In this document: positions 34,174 to 49,100 of the stretch, piece after piece
How positions within the stretch are numbered: the stretch's first letter is position 1
Layout of the letters: each line of letters opens with the position of its first letter
NCBI GenBank assembly: GCA_005406025.1
Contig: BGZK01000762.1
Coordinates: 124,001 to 188,000, forward strand
Direction: 5' to 3'
DNA length: 64,000 bases
Source of the DNA: Eumeta japonica
Taxonomy: Eukaryota; Arthropoda; Insecta; Lepidoptera; Psychidae
Notes under the pieces: model-generated
The model's database searches: none
Told to the model about the DNA's origin: nothing
What the model saw: the letters and a program-made list of their open reading frames with translations, nothing else
Translations under genes and position numbers: made by a program

Positions 34174-37100
34174 CTATAACGTTAAATAACACGAATGAAT
34201 TAACAGAGCTTTTTTATGAGTGGTATTTAAAACTATTCAATGTATGTACATTTATATTCTATTTACATACTACATTAACATTTACATTGAAAATGCGTTT
34301 TGAATTTATAAGTCTTCAAGTATTTAACGTCGTTAACATCTTTAAAATCTTTTAAATAACTACTATTAAAAAAAAACTGGTAATCTAAAAAAATAATTAG
34401 ATTAGTTTTCCATGAAGAATCAGATTTTTTAGCGTTTAATATTTTTATTCTCCACATAAAAAAGTGGCTTTTTAAAAAAATGTCTAGTATGATGCTAGTC
34501 TTTAATATTCAAACTATCAATTCAAATAGAAAACTAAAATAAAACTTTTTTAAAAGTGGTTTTTTCAAAATAACTTTAAAATGGCTTAACCGATCAATTC
34601 CAAAATCTAATCAGGTCTTAACCTATTAAAAACACGTCGATTGCCGAAAATCGGGTCAAAATTGGTTGATTCGTTTGCGAGAAATAGTTGTCGAAAGAAA
34701 TCGAAACAAACCTTTTTTTTGAAATAACTACGAAACGGATAAAATTAGCTGGAAGTTGCAAAGTTGACCTTTAGGGTCAACTTTTTTCCACATTTTTTTT
34801 TAATTTTCCCAAACCTTTTAGCATTATCATTCTGTCAAATTTGAATTTATGTAAATAGATCTTATTGTATATTAGAATAAATTCGACAAACCATATGCAA
34901 TGTAAATACCAAAAAATAAGTTATAAATAATTCATTCTCAATTGTCTTCCAAATGAAGTATTTATTTATTTTATATATTGTCATTACAATTTACTGAAAT
35001 AATGATCATACGTGATTATTATTGTGGTAAATTTAACGATTTGACAAAATATTAACCAAATTTTTTAAATTTTCTTGGCTGCAAGGCAAAACTGCGTCAC
35101 AGCGCATAGGTGTGTGCAGATAATGATATATATGTGCCTACGTGAAATAGTTCCTAATTTATAATTAAATACTACGAAGTTGAGAGCAATCTGTCTATGG
35201 CTATATCTATAGGGAACTTTTGTAATTGCAGGCTATCCTTATTTTACGGTTTTTCTTTAATAGAATCGTGATTGCAGAGTTAATCGCATTTATTTCTTTT
35301 ATTATGTCTTTGACCCCTCACTTTTTATAAAAAAAATTGTATAATAATTCCATATATTACGTACACATGCAAAGATGAAACAGCCGCCAATTGATAATAT
35401 TACAATATTATTTCTATATTGAAGTCTACTATTTAAATAAATATTTATGCAGGTGTGTAAGGTTGCCGGATAATAAAAGAAAAAGTTTTAAAGTGGTATC
35501 ACCACTTAGTGTGATTTGTAACAATATGGTTTTTGTTTATAAGGGATGTTTTAAATGATTGTAAGTACTTATGTTAAGTTTACGAGTTGTACCTATTTTT
35601 TATCAGCCACTTGCGTGATGCACCCTGCTAAGGTCGACGGCAATTATTAACTGTTTGACTTAGAACAAGTGAACTTGCAAACAAAAGGTTAAAAGGCTCA
35701 ATAATATAGAAAGGTTGGTGAACTTTTTGAATTTTAAAGTAAAATATTTTAGGTGTTTCGTAACAAAAACTCCCCTGATTTATCAGAAAAATTGTCATTG
35801 TTATTTTATATGTAAACAAAGTTGTACGTAAGTATTTATAAGTATGACAGTTTAATGCTTGTCCCAAAAAATCCAGTATGTTTGACTTTTGGTATTTATG
35901 AAAAGCCCTATACAATTATAGTGGCGAGGGGCTTAATTCTCGAGTTATAACTATGATGAATCATTTTATTTAAAAGCTTTTTATTTGAAAAGCGGTGGCG
36001 GTTGATTGGCTAAGGGCGTTGCCTACGAATCCAGTCACTCTGGGTTCGATCTTGGCCACTGAGAATTGGCCTATGAGTTTTTAACTCGAGTCAATTTAAA
36101 CTATTCGCTCCGTGCCTCAGAGAACACGTTAAGCTGTCGGTCTCGGACGTTGTCATCTTATTGGCAACGACGATCGTTAATAGCCCGCCATACGCGCTAA
36201 ACTAGTATTAGGGCTTAAGGTTTAAGCCTCCTCCATCCTATATCAAAAGACTGTCGGAGGGTATGCCTTAGCGGTGGGACGATTAATACCTGACACAATT
36301 AATATTATATTCAAAATGTTCTCAAATGTAATAGCTAATTTTTATGTTTTCCTTTAATTTAATTATCCCTTTATCGCCTCTGCAATAGTGTATGAAATAA
36401 AAAAAATCCTATGAAAATGTTGTCTTTTATCGCTGTGTTTCGGAAGTAAATTTCTTAATCACCTATGTTTCATAAGGATTGAGAAGGAAAAGCGACCGCA
36501 GATCACGTAGGTCTATACCTTCGTGATCTGCGATCGCTTTTCCTTTCTTTTGTCTCTGTTCTTGTCTAGAGCTTACAGTTATTCTGTTTACAGTTCTTGT
36601 TCCATTCTGTTCCAAGTCACTATTGACTTGGAACAGAATGGAACAAAAACTGTAAACAGAATGTAACAAGCTCCAAGCTATAATCTATAATTTTATAGCT
36701 ATGTTATATGGAAGCGAAACATGTTTTAAATTATATACTATTTGTTATTATGCTTAAAGTAAAAATTTTCATACGAATGTTTTTTTTAATTTTGTAATGG
36801 ATCAAGTCGAGGTTTTTTTTTTTTTAAAAAAGTTTAATATAAATGTAATATCTATAGTTTTGACATATATTGACAGCCAAAAACAACAGAAAAATATGTT
36901 TATATTACTGTTTATATTATTACGTTTCGTTCGGGATAGAATGCGACCTAATTGAGACTTAATACAGTTGTCACTTTGAAGACCTTCTTGAAACTAACAC
37001 ACAAAGTATTCGTGTTAGTTCTGACTAAATTGAAGATAAATATAGGCAGACGCGTATTTCCCCGAAGGACTCCGCTTGATACAACCTTTACATACGTCTC

Positions 37101-40100
37101 TTGCTTCACTGACTGGCATTTATCAATACCTTTTCATGCAAGCTTGTCGGTTTCGGCTGCTATTCGGCTTTCTTTATTACGCCAACGAATTGGTATACAT
37201 AAGATTTTTTAGAGCACTCCTCGCCGACCCTTCCATCACATATATTAGCTCTATATAGCTTTCTTTCGTCAGACGATTTTCATTTATCCCTTCCAGACAG
37301 CCGAATCATTCTTAAAGACAGATATAGGAATAATGGTGTAAAGGGAACGGTATGGTTTGAAAGAAAACACGACTAAGTAGAAAGGGTATTTCAAATCTGT
37401 AGGTTGAATTCAGGCTGTTCTGTTTCGTGATGCCATTTTATTTAATAAATTTGTGATGGTAATAATTTCGTACATTAATATTAACAAAAGGAGCGATATT
37501 TTCGTTGTCCTTTAGCCTTGCATATAGTGTGCGGAGTTGTTTACTTGATTAGCATTTTTCTTATTGTATTCAAAACATTAAATACTATAAATCGCAATTG
37601 TATAAGCAATTGGTATTTAATTACCTTGTATTGATAAATACCTTGTATTGATTTGGTTGAGTCACAATCTTTGGCTAGCACTAAAAATATATTCTGTTTT
37701 ACTCGTATAACTACATTTCAAATTATCAAAGAATTAAATAGTTTTACAAGGTGTTTACACATAATCAAGGTGTGTTGCTGTAAAATCCCGTTTGTTAGTT
37801 TTTATATTATGCAGTCTTTTAAGCATTAAAAAAATAAACATTTTCGACAATCAAAGAAAAGACGATGCGTTATTTAGAATCGCGTCACGTGATGCCGTTA
37901 TAGGGAACACTTTCATTACACATTCCGTTAAGTTGTTTTCTTACGAATTTCATTGTTTCGATAAGTGTTTTACTAATTTTGATGAGATAATAGTCACTAT
38001 TTTGGCGAGAGGCATAACTAAAGACCTTAGTATACCTAGACTGGTGAATACCGCAATATTGTTCGAGCACGCACGACAACGCACAGTACAACGCGCGAAA
38101 GTTGCGCTCTGAATTGCCCGCGAATGATGCGACGCGCAGATTCAGCGCTCCCCGATCATTCCTTCTTCTCTCCCGCATTCCTATTTTACGCCATTGCGGC
38201 ACTTTTATGACTAACTTCATATCGGCAGAGTTTCGTGCGTTGTACTGTAAACGAGAATCTAGTAAGTAGAAGAGAGACAGCATATTTTAGCCCAGTGAAG
38301 CGCTTGCGTATCCGCTACGTGCAACGTGTTTGGTAGGAGAACTACATTCGACTTCAGAGCACGCTGTGGAGGGAATGCGAAGGCAATCGGAAAATGCAGT
38401 ACATTTTAGGTAAATTGTGTTTGAAATTTCAATATAATTGTCAATATTATCGAAATGAGGTACAATATTTATGATTGGATATAAAAAAAACAATGCACAA
38501 ATAAAGTGCTAAATAAAAATTAAATTGTCCGAAATTTCTTTAGAAAGATGTAAATATCGGTGTACTGTGGTTACGCAGGGACGTTAGTTTTTACAGAACT
38601 ACAGTTTCAAGGATATTATGATAAATTTTACAAAACTTTAGTCTCTGCCATAAAGAATTTAGGTTTTTTGGGCAAACTATATAAGCCACAATATTCAAAT
38701 TTTTCGTTCAGTTTAAGCCAAATTATTATATTCATGATTGTTATTTATTATAATTGTTTCAGCAACAATAAGGATATTATATTATTTGTTACACCGATTC
38801 CAAAAAGAGGTCCACAGCAAACATTGTCGCCGTTACTGTTCGAGATGACTTTATTTTTTTTTTAAAGAGATGTGCCTGTAGGAGAAATAATATCACCCAA
38901 TTAACTGTAAGATCCGGTATGGTTGATCATTTAATTACTAAATATATAGGCAGATAATTATTGTCGGTCAACGAAATGAAAATGATTATAAACTGATGTA
39001 CATATAATTAAAATGTTCGGGCTATAGTGAAAACAGCAACAACACAATTATTTTCATTATTAAATATAAAACATAACAAGGAGAGATATGTATTGTTCCT
39101 GGTCAGTTATAGTTGTGTTGTAGAAACAGAATTATTTATTTATAATAGTAATAACAATCAATTCTATAATCATTGATTATATATCATTAATTGATGTTTT
39201 CATTATTACAGAACGTACAAATATTGGAAGTTAAAAGTGGCGAACGTCAGACGGCGCTACGTCCTGCATAGCGAATACGGTGGCCGGCATCGGCTGTTCC
39301 CGATGTTCCCGGACGTCAAATTATTTAAAAATGTCGACTGATTAGACTAGAGACGGATCGGATAAAATATAAGTTTCATTGAAAATGGTATGGTGTTTTG
39401 CGGTAGATTGTACGTCCACAAGAACAATTAATTCCAATAACTATTCTTTTCACAAATAAACAAAAAAATTATACTTGGTGTTTTCTTTGCTCGAAATTGT
39501 GTACTGTCTAGTCAAATAATCCGATTATAATTATCTTTCTTGGTAAACTAATTGATTTATACTTCAATTTGTGTCTATATATATAAATTTTAATTTTTAT
39601 AGCGTAAATTTACGGCTGTTAGGGATTGATGCGGTCAAATTGCCGTCATTGTCATATCGATACAAACTCGACAGAAAATTGAAAATTTTAAAAATGTCTA
39701 TTATGTATATCTATCGCGTATATTAATCATGATATTATTATAATATATATCCACTTTAAGAAAAGAAATATTTAATCATCATTTAATATTTAAACGTTTC
39801 AAAAACATGTTTTCTAAATAATTCGAACTTGTAAAAAGCATTTCCAAATCTTTCAGTGCATTCAAAATGCTAAAGAATCAAAAATACGTTTTAATGAAAT
39901 ACAAATTTACTTAAATTTACATAGATTGGACATTAAAACAATAAGCAATTTGACAAAAAATTAATAATAAACGTGGAGACAATATTATAATAAATTAATT
40001 TAACTTACATATATTTAAGACGCCTTTGTAGAGTGTGGTTTTCTACGTAAATATTAAACTATTCTCTACAAAAATACGCTTAGAATTCAAATGACGCTGC

Positions 40101-43100
40101 ACCAGTAAACGAGTAAATCCCTAGAACGTCTACGGAATTTTGATCATATTGATATCTTGCAGAAGATACAATTTTAGTTAACATTAGTTTTTAATTTCAT
40201 TTATATAAATTTTGATACATAAAAAAACATAATATAACTATGTGTATATAATTATTAATTTAATAATCGAAGAATATGCTTTTTATTTATAATTTTATTT
40301 TAATTTATAATGTTATAGTCATTAATGATGGCGAAAAATATAATTCAAAAGTACTGATTTGTCGTATATATGGGAAATGTAAAACATTTTTTTAGTCAAT
40401 TTGATAAACTTTTAAAAGGACGAATGTTAATAAGATGGATATATTTCCACTTAAGAGATTAGGTTTTTATTTATATATGCATTGACTAAGAGTGATTGTT
40501 TTTAAGATAAAAGTTAATAAATTTAAATATTTTAATACATGGGTATATGTATGTGACAAGAAATAATTAAGTTTAATAAGACAATCATGTCAATAAGTTA
40601 GCAAAAAAAAACATGCTTGCCATTGATTACTTATGAAAATAAGAAAAATAATTGATCTGAGTTTTCATTGGAACTCTTAGATCATTGATATGTAGATGCT
40701 AATTTTTGTAGCGAGAATACGCTGCGTGGTGTTTGATATCGTCCGAGTCTATAGTTGTCTATGGATATGGATCTTTATCGTGTGACACTAATAACACCTA
40801 TGTTTAAATGTCAAAGTCTGTAGTTTTTAGATGTCAATTTAAGCGTTGGACACGTTACGCTATGATTATGGGCATCACTTTGAGCGAATAGTGGTGATTG
40901 ACAGTTATTACTAAGTATAAATAACATATAGACGTATTGGACGAACACTGTTGTATTTATACATCTCTAAATAAATCACACATTTACAATTACGCGCACA
41001 CCGTCGTAATTAGTCTTTTGGCCCACAATATGGCGGCGTTCACCGTTCAGGTTTACGAGAATCTATTGGCATGAAACGTCTTTCCAATTTTCAATTATTG
41101 ATGTCTAAGTGAAAAGAGAGATTGAAAATGTCATTCGGTTATCGCTTAGTGATGGGCCAACCGATAGCGGTAGCGGGCACGCCTTTCGTTTCAATTTAAT
41201 TCAATTATTTATCACCGCCGACGAGGGAAATGCGCTTTCGTTACTTGTGAACTGTAGAAGTAAATACAACTATGGAGAGGACATTGTACGCGAGATTGGA
41301 GACAATAATTGAAATCAAGCCCCATTCCCTTATTAGATTTGATCGCCCGTTAGGAATCGGAATGAGAAGCTACTGGCAGAAAAAGGTGTCAACGGCAATT
41401 TCGTTTGACGGAAGCTCATGACATATTAAATATTAATGTAGTACTTTGCATGATTGATATTTATGATGGTATGTTTTTTCAAGGTGACTTATCACACCAA
41501 CATAAGCATTATATCAATAATACACGCAATCGGTCATGTGAGATTCAGTTCAGTGCACTATAACCCAAACAAAAAACTTGTTTAGGTACTTTTAAAGTTG
41601 ACTAGAAAATAAAAAAAAAATGTGAAATACATAATCGTAAATAATAATTGTAGTTACAGTGTGAATAGTCATAAATATACATTCGTTGCGACTATTTAAA
41701 ATTGGAACAAAAAATATTATTTTGTATTTTTAAGTTATTTTTGGAACTGAATCCAAAGTTATTTTCGAGTTTAGAGAAAAATTACTGTATTTTATGTAGT
41801 AATCGCGCCACGATAAGTCTGGCTCTTTGTTCTTTTCAAGTTCCTCTATGGAGGTTAAGCGATTCATATAAACGACGACTTAGGTAAATGGATTGTCGTT
41901 TATTCTCTTTGATGTCGCGACTGCCTTAGTCGCTACGAAAGTTTAGCTGCTAAGTATCAAAAGGGGATGCTTTTATTTTATCTAGAATAGCCTGAATTTT
42001 TTTAAAGAGAAGTTATCCCTTTACTCAGTTGTTAGTCGTTATTACGTTTCCAAGCAGTATACTTACGTAGAAAGCAATTGCAATACAAGCGCTGGGACCT
42101 CTTTAACTGCGATCTACGAGGCCTTGATTAAACCTCGGCCGGAACCCTTATACGGGTTTGCTTAATGAATGAAAAATATATTATTTCGTTTGTTTACTTG
42201 TCGTATTTGTATAGTGTATGAAAGTTATGTATATACAGTATTTTAGCTGAAATGTCAGGTCAATGACGTCATCGAACTATTTGTATTGTAATGGGATCTA
42301 CGCACATGCGTAAGGTTTCAAAGCGATAGCGAGGCAATGGATCAAAGTTGATTTGCGAGTTTAGTTTGGGTTCGAACATTCCCCTTTCAACATCTCAAAC
42401 ATGCAGGTACAACCCAAATTGAATGACAGTCCCTAACAAGAATAAGAAATTGGAAGTTTCGCAGTTGGAAATTTTTTGGAAATAGTTTAAATTACTTTTA
42501 TAAATCACATAATTTAATGATTTTACTTTGATAAAAAATACCTAGGGAAAAACTATGTACACAGAGAATTGATGAAGACAAGTCAAGTTATTATTTAATA
42601 CAATTTTAAGGCATTAATATCAATGCACTTGGTATAATTATCTATTTAAAACAAATAATGGCATCTTCTTGATGAATACAAATCAAATAAAATAATCGTA
42701 TTGTATTAATAAAACTTCAAATATCACATGTGAAAAGGCAGTGAGGTGGAGCCACACGTTTAATTTACTAGGAATAATGTATAATGAATCTATAATACAT
42801 GTATGTATGTATGTGAAGTAAATATATATATATATATTTACATACACACATTCACTGACTCACCATCGTCCATCCTAAATAGCTAATTAAAGTATACAAA
42901 TCGAAATTTGGTGAGAATGTCAATTTAATATTTTGATCATTGAGTAAAAAGAGATTTTTCAATATTGCACCTTCGAGTGTTTGCATGAGAAATATTTTTT
43001 TGTAGAATATACTTAAAACTGATATCAATGGTCTTCGTAGCTATTAAAACGCATATTATGACGTTTTTCAAAATCTCACCGCTTTGACCAAAAAGACGAT

Positions 43101-46100
43101 GGCGAAACTTGTATGAGCAATAACATATTTTTGGTTGCAATAATTTGAAACGTATTTCATAATTCAACCTGTTAGGGGGTGAAAAATAGTGCAAAGTTTG
43201 TAAGGAAAAATGTATTTTTTTTAAATTGAAGAGTAAGAAGGAGTAGGCTTTGTACGGATTATGGTGAATTTGTTTTTGTATAAACATCAATTTAACACTA
43301 ACATCCTAGCTCATCCTATTAATCTTCACAAACTTAACATTCCCGAACGGGCGTACATGTGAGGTCACGCTTCTTTGCCAGGAGTTGTATTTTCTATAAA
43401 TATTTTTAACTTACACATATGGTTTACGCGCACAAATATATATGTAGTTTACGCGAAAGAAGCAGTGGGATAGAAAATTAATATTTAATAGATATCAGCT
43501 GACATTTTCCCAATATTATTAAACAAACGAAACAATGGTGTTATAAATTGGAAAAATGGTGTTTAATAGCAGTAATTGATTACTGAATACATTGGATAAA
43601 AATGTTTACTGTTTTCTTTTATTTACTAAATAACCACGTATTCCTTACCAAATGAAAAACAATTACAGCAAGGTTCTTAGCTGAAATACCACGTCACAAT
43701 TGTAGATTGAAGCGAGGACAATTAAACGGACAGAGAAAAAAATCGGAAAAAGTAGGTAAAATAAATTAATAAATCTTACACTGTACAAAGTACTTACGCA
43801 TTACTGATTCGAATTATGTAGTCGACTGTACTATTTGATTTCGGTGCGTCCGCCACTTTGTCCGTATTTACGTCTGTGTACTCACATGAAGACCTTTGAT
43901 GAAATTATAGTATGAAGGTGTTCGATTTTCGAGTACAGTGAAATCGAATTGACTCAAAAAAGTTACAATTATCCTATTGTTTGGAGCATCATTGGTTTTT
44001 AACTCAAAAAAAATACGGCTTACAACTTAAAATATTTAACATGACATGTTCTTTGATGACACGTTCATTTGATAACGACGGTGATACCATGACCACGACG
44101 CAATGGAAGATTCCATATCATTTACTAGTTTTAGACCTCCCGAGTCGAGGGACCGTCTCGGCTGCAACATCGGGCCACGGCTCTCAGAATATTGAATTAT
44201 CGTCTTGTATAAATTTACATAATTTCACCTTCATCGAACATAAAGAACAGGCATAATTAGATTTAAAATTTGATGAAGGAGAATAAGAATAAGTTAAATC
44301 AAATAAAAGTTTTTAAAAAGTCTCGAATGTAAGGCTCGAGTTGATCTTGACTGATTATAATGGATGTTGTAGAAAAGTTACAAAGTGAAATATTTTGGAC
44401 TCATTTTTACATATCAAGTAAATTTATTACAGTGGTACTGTCAAGTAAAGTTGACTGTTTGAAGCACACCGCAATTAAAGTAATAATTTTAATTGCGGTG
44501 TGCTTCAAACAGTTCTAAGCAATAGTAAACTGCCAACTGTTAAAGTTAAAAACGTAACGTATAAAAATATCGATAATGTTAGAGATATTGGCACTTGTGA
44601 TATTAATTTAATGTAACAAATGCCGATATCTTCATGATTACCTTAGTCAACTGCCAATTGTGAAGTTAAAACAACGTATTTTTATATGTTTAACTTTTAA
44701 CTTTAACAGTTAATAGATAATTATTTCAAATGAAAGTTTGAAGCACACCGCTGTATAAAAATAATTTCGTATACTAATACGTAAAATTTTTTTAATACAT
44801 TATTTTGTCTTTTGTCTATGACCCGTTATTTTAGATTATGAAAAAACATAATTATTGATATTATTAATGAACGAAATCTAATAGTCTGTTCCTATTACTG
44901 ATCATATTTGGAAGTTTATCGCGTTGGAATCATACGCAGGCGCAATAATAACAGTCTACTTTAATAATACTGATTCAAACTTATTCGATACAGAGACACA
45001 AATACAACAAAATATTAATATATACACGGAATAAGGGCACGCGAAAATATTGCGTGTCTGACTCGTCTTCGACCTTGAAACATATTCTACTTATACGGAC
45101 CTAAAACTTTCTCACTATTTCACGAGGCAAAATGCTACGGCAAGGTAAACAAACACCTACCCGTCTTCCCCAGCGCCGGACCCAAATTGAAGGAGTTAAA
45201 TATAAATATTGGCGTCTTGGCGAGCATGAGAAAGTCGCTGAGAGCCAAATTAGCCACCAGGATGTTGCCCGGAGTTCGCAACGATCGGCATCTGCGAAAC
45301 ATAAAAGCAATTTTAATATTTCCACCGCTCACTTTCATTAATCGACTGTATTCGTTCTAGTTGAAAGTAATAAATAAGCGGTATGGGTTATTAATAATAA
45401 ATATCTATTTTTTGAATATTCGATCGGTATTTCAGAGTAAAAATTAATATAGAAATTAGACCCGCGTGGATAAATATATATGTCGAAAATATATGTGATA
45501 TATATTATACAAAATATATGTATGCAAATAAATATATGCCTGGTATATTTTTGACGTATATGTCAAAATATATATTTGCTTATATGATCTCATAAATGTC
45601 AGGATATACGTAGAATATATAAAAAATATATGCAGGTTCATATTTTGTCATATATGTCAATATATATGCCCACATATATATAAAAAATTATAGAACATAT
45701 ATCTCAATTTACATATCGGTTTATAAGTAGTTACACATGTCAACATTTATGTAGATATATATATATTAAATGTGTGAAATATATGTGTGAGAATACATGT
45801 GTATATATATATATATATAAGCATATATGTAAAAATATTTTATATACGTATAGAGCATATATGTGAAATACAAGTAATTTATATGCAAGGATAGATTTAT
45901 GTAAACATACATGCAGGTTTATATGTAAACATATATTTGCACATTATGTGAGCATACATATGCACATATAATTAAACGCAAAAAAAAAAAATATGTGTCA
46001 AAATATATATTTATATATGTGACGTATATTTCACATATATATTGACATATATTTTTCATATATACGTTTTTTCATGTGGGGATGAACAACTTGTTATTCA

Positions 46101-49100
46101 GTATTAACGAGATGTCAGAAATTTATAGATAGCTAATGTCGTCTTATTGTTGTATGAAATATTTGTTGAATTCCATTATATTGAACGTCATAGTACTAAT
46201 AGAATAATTCACGGTCGGTATATTTATTCAGCTTTTAAGTAATTGACGAATGTTTTTCCCTCGATCCGTTGTCAGTGAAGTATCAGTGTCGCATGAAGTT
46301 AATTGTCTCGTCGGTCGATAGAAATGGAACACTCTGGAATGAAATTGAACGTTTTCGTTCTGATGCTATTTTCCGTCGTATTCATACGGGGCATAGAGAA
46401 TGATAAGATGCACGATGTAGAAGCACAGTTAAACCTCGCCATCATCGCCGTCGAGACTCACATGGAGGAACTCATAGATCCACCCGTATTTATGGAAGAT
46501 GAAGAGACTAAAGATGCGGAGGAAGGTATGTGGTATGGCTTTACAGTCGCGCACGTTTAACCGAATGACTTGACTCCTTTTTTCGTCCAGCTGCTCCGAT
46601 TTTCCACCTATGACCCTTGTCATCACATCAGTCCCGTAAAGACAACGATCACCCACAAAGGGAATTTCGAGGATTACAAAAAAATATATATTTGACTCAT
46701 TGAACTCTCCAATTTACCGTTTTTCTTTCGTTTTCAACTACACCGGATCGTCGAGCTTTTTTTGATAGATGGCTAAAGTGAGTTTAATTTTTTTGTCAAT
46801 GCCTATATCTTTTAACTCTATAAAATCTCTTTCAAGTCCTCGAACTTACATTTAAGTGTCTAATGTAACATCTTATTTAACCTTTCCGTATGCTTAATTT
46901 TTTTTTTTATATTGTGAAGAAGAAAATATAAGAAGTTAGAAATGGTTACGTGTCCATATGATATTCCCTAATTATCAACTCATGCGATAATAAAATAACG
47001 TGCACGAGAAATGGAAATAAAGTGTTGCTTATAAAATTAAGAAAAATTAAAATATACATATACGCATTCCTTTTGCAATGAATAACAATTTTGATGGTTT
47101 ACCGACAATAATAGTCCACTTTAAAAGTTCCTTGTACGGTATCGATATTTGATTTGTGAATAATTTTGAACAATATCAAATTAAAAGTTATTTAATTCGT
47201 AGGTAAACTGTGCGAAATTGAAGTGAATATTAAACACGTGTGTAAATGAAGAGGTAAGTAATACTGCGCGATCGCAAAACACTTGACCATGGAAGTTATT
47301 TTACTTGTGTGCGCATGTACAATATTAGACTATTGGGGATTTGAACGAGGTTCACGAGTGAAGTGCGTTTTAGTGAAGTACACTATTGAAATCGGGACGC
47401 GAATAATAGTGTTAGGACTTTAAAGAGGATCTATTCTGAAACTAAAATTGAAGCATGTAAACGCAAACTCCGTTCTGGACTAGAAATATAGGACAATCGT
47501 ATTTCAGTGATTCTCGGATCGTGGAATTCACCGGAGGGCGATAACTTACTATTATGATAAAGCTCTTGGATAGCGCTCGTATTTAATACATGTTAATTGA
47601 TATATCCTGGCATATTATACGAATACTTCGTGGAATAAGCTCATTAATGATTAATCAAATTGAATAAATTAACTAAATTTTGATAAATAAAATGAAATCA
47701 GCTGTGTAAAAAACGATTAATAAATGAACATTTGTTGAATGAAGGCGTTCGGTTACTGTACATAACATTGAATGAAGGCCTGAGTAGGTACGCTGTTTAG
47801 TACGTAAAATACGTCAAGAAAACGAGTTACAGGTTTGATAAAGATGATTTAACACTTCACGAAGGAACGTCTATTTCTTAGAACCGGATGCTACATTGGA
47901 ATTTATTACACTGATCCTTGGTGGAATTTATTATGACTTAGAATCATAGATAGACAACGAGTCTTCCTTAGTGTCAAATTCTTAGGGTTTCGTACTTAAC
48001 AAGGAACCCTTATAGTTTCACCATGTACATCAGTCTCTTTGGCTAATGGCCTGTCTGTTCGTTGCTTGGCTCAGACACTCTTAGTGTTATAAGGCTGTAA
48101 TTTGACATGGATATATGTATATTAATTATGTCGAAAAGTGGGCGTCTCCCCTAGAAATAAACTGGTGATATTTTTTTTTTCTCATCTATCTCATGGTGTG
48201 GAGTATCGTTGGGTAGCTCATTCAAAAACATTGCATCTCTGTGTAAACCATTTTTCTATTCGTTTCCGAAATATAAAATTTTAAAGTGCTAATTTTTGTA
48301 AGAGTCATTTGTTTCCCCCTACCAGGTAAATGGTTATTCTAAAATATGTGAAAAAAAAACACAACAGTAGGACATATAATCAAATTAAATGGAAAACTAT
48401 CACAGATAATTAGGTTTTATAAGTTAACGAGTGCCTAATAGTCGACAACTGCAAAATATACTTGAAGAAGTAAAAAGAAAAATTTCTTACAAATTCCATT
48501 GAAAATTATTTGGATAGCGTTGTTGGTTGTGTAAAATTGGATACATAAGTTCATGAACTGTGTACAATTATGGAAATATAAATTCATAATATCTTTAAAA
48601 CGGGCTCATAAAGGATTTGGGTATATTGTCGATATTATCGAAATTGTCGATAAAAGAAATTCTTGCTTAATCTTGAGAATTCTATAATTTTTCGCTTTTC
48701 CCCAGGCGAAATGTGAAGGTGGGAAAGATTGGAGTACGAGGAAAAATCAAAATCAAAAATAAAATAAGAAAAAAAAACAAATCTATATCAAGTATTCTTT
48801 GGAATATTATGGCTAATTTAAATTTAATGATAATATTAATAACCATATTCACGTACTTTGAGATAAAAACCGGAGTGTTATTCTGTTACTTATTTAGTAG
48901 GATGTTTATTTTGCTAAGATAAAAGAAAAACATGCAGTCAAATACAGACAAACAAACACATTTAAAGAAATTAATTAAACAATTATTTACTACATATTAC
49001 ATATGACAATATCTAGATGCATTGTTTATTTTCGTAGTCCCAGCTTCTATTGTGAAAATCATTCAATGTACGTTCAAATTCACTAAAAAAAATAAGACTA

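Larger units (their letters stand above)
34174..45160 (-). other. Opsin intron 2 (~11 kb)
   Basis: Bounded by donor GTAGGTG at 45160 and acceptor TATAG at 34174. It contains a LINE-tail-like stretch (about 34560-34800), a tRNA-derived SINE, two adjacent hairpins, GC-richer unique patches (38040-38400, 41000-41420), a possible plus-strand terminal exon and THAP-like fragment (39.2-39.5 kb), and a foldback at 44454-44751. About 42800-43460 resembles a moth retroelement remnant. Confidence 0.8.

Noticed and set aside
33060..34189. Long plus-strand ORFs of 70-140 codons, and a second minus-strand ORF
   Set aside because: They lie in other frames of the GC-rich opsin exon 3, whose seven-helix product is unmistakable.
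36007..36080. Functional tRNA gene
   Set aside because: A and B boxes are present, but no tRNA cloverleaf or anticodon arm forms, and SINE body sequence follows.
36952..37258. Overlapping plus-strand ORFs of 60-86 codons
   Set aside because: No motif, no splice context and no codon bias; consistent with chance.
37792..38283. 106-codon (+) and 132-codon (-) ORFs in opsin intron 2
   Set aside because: They overlap each other on opposite strands in a GC-richer patch; neither resembles a known protein nor has supporting signals.
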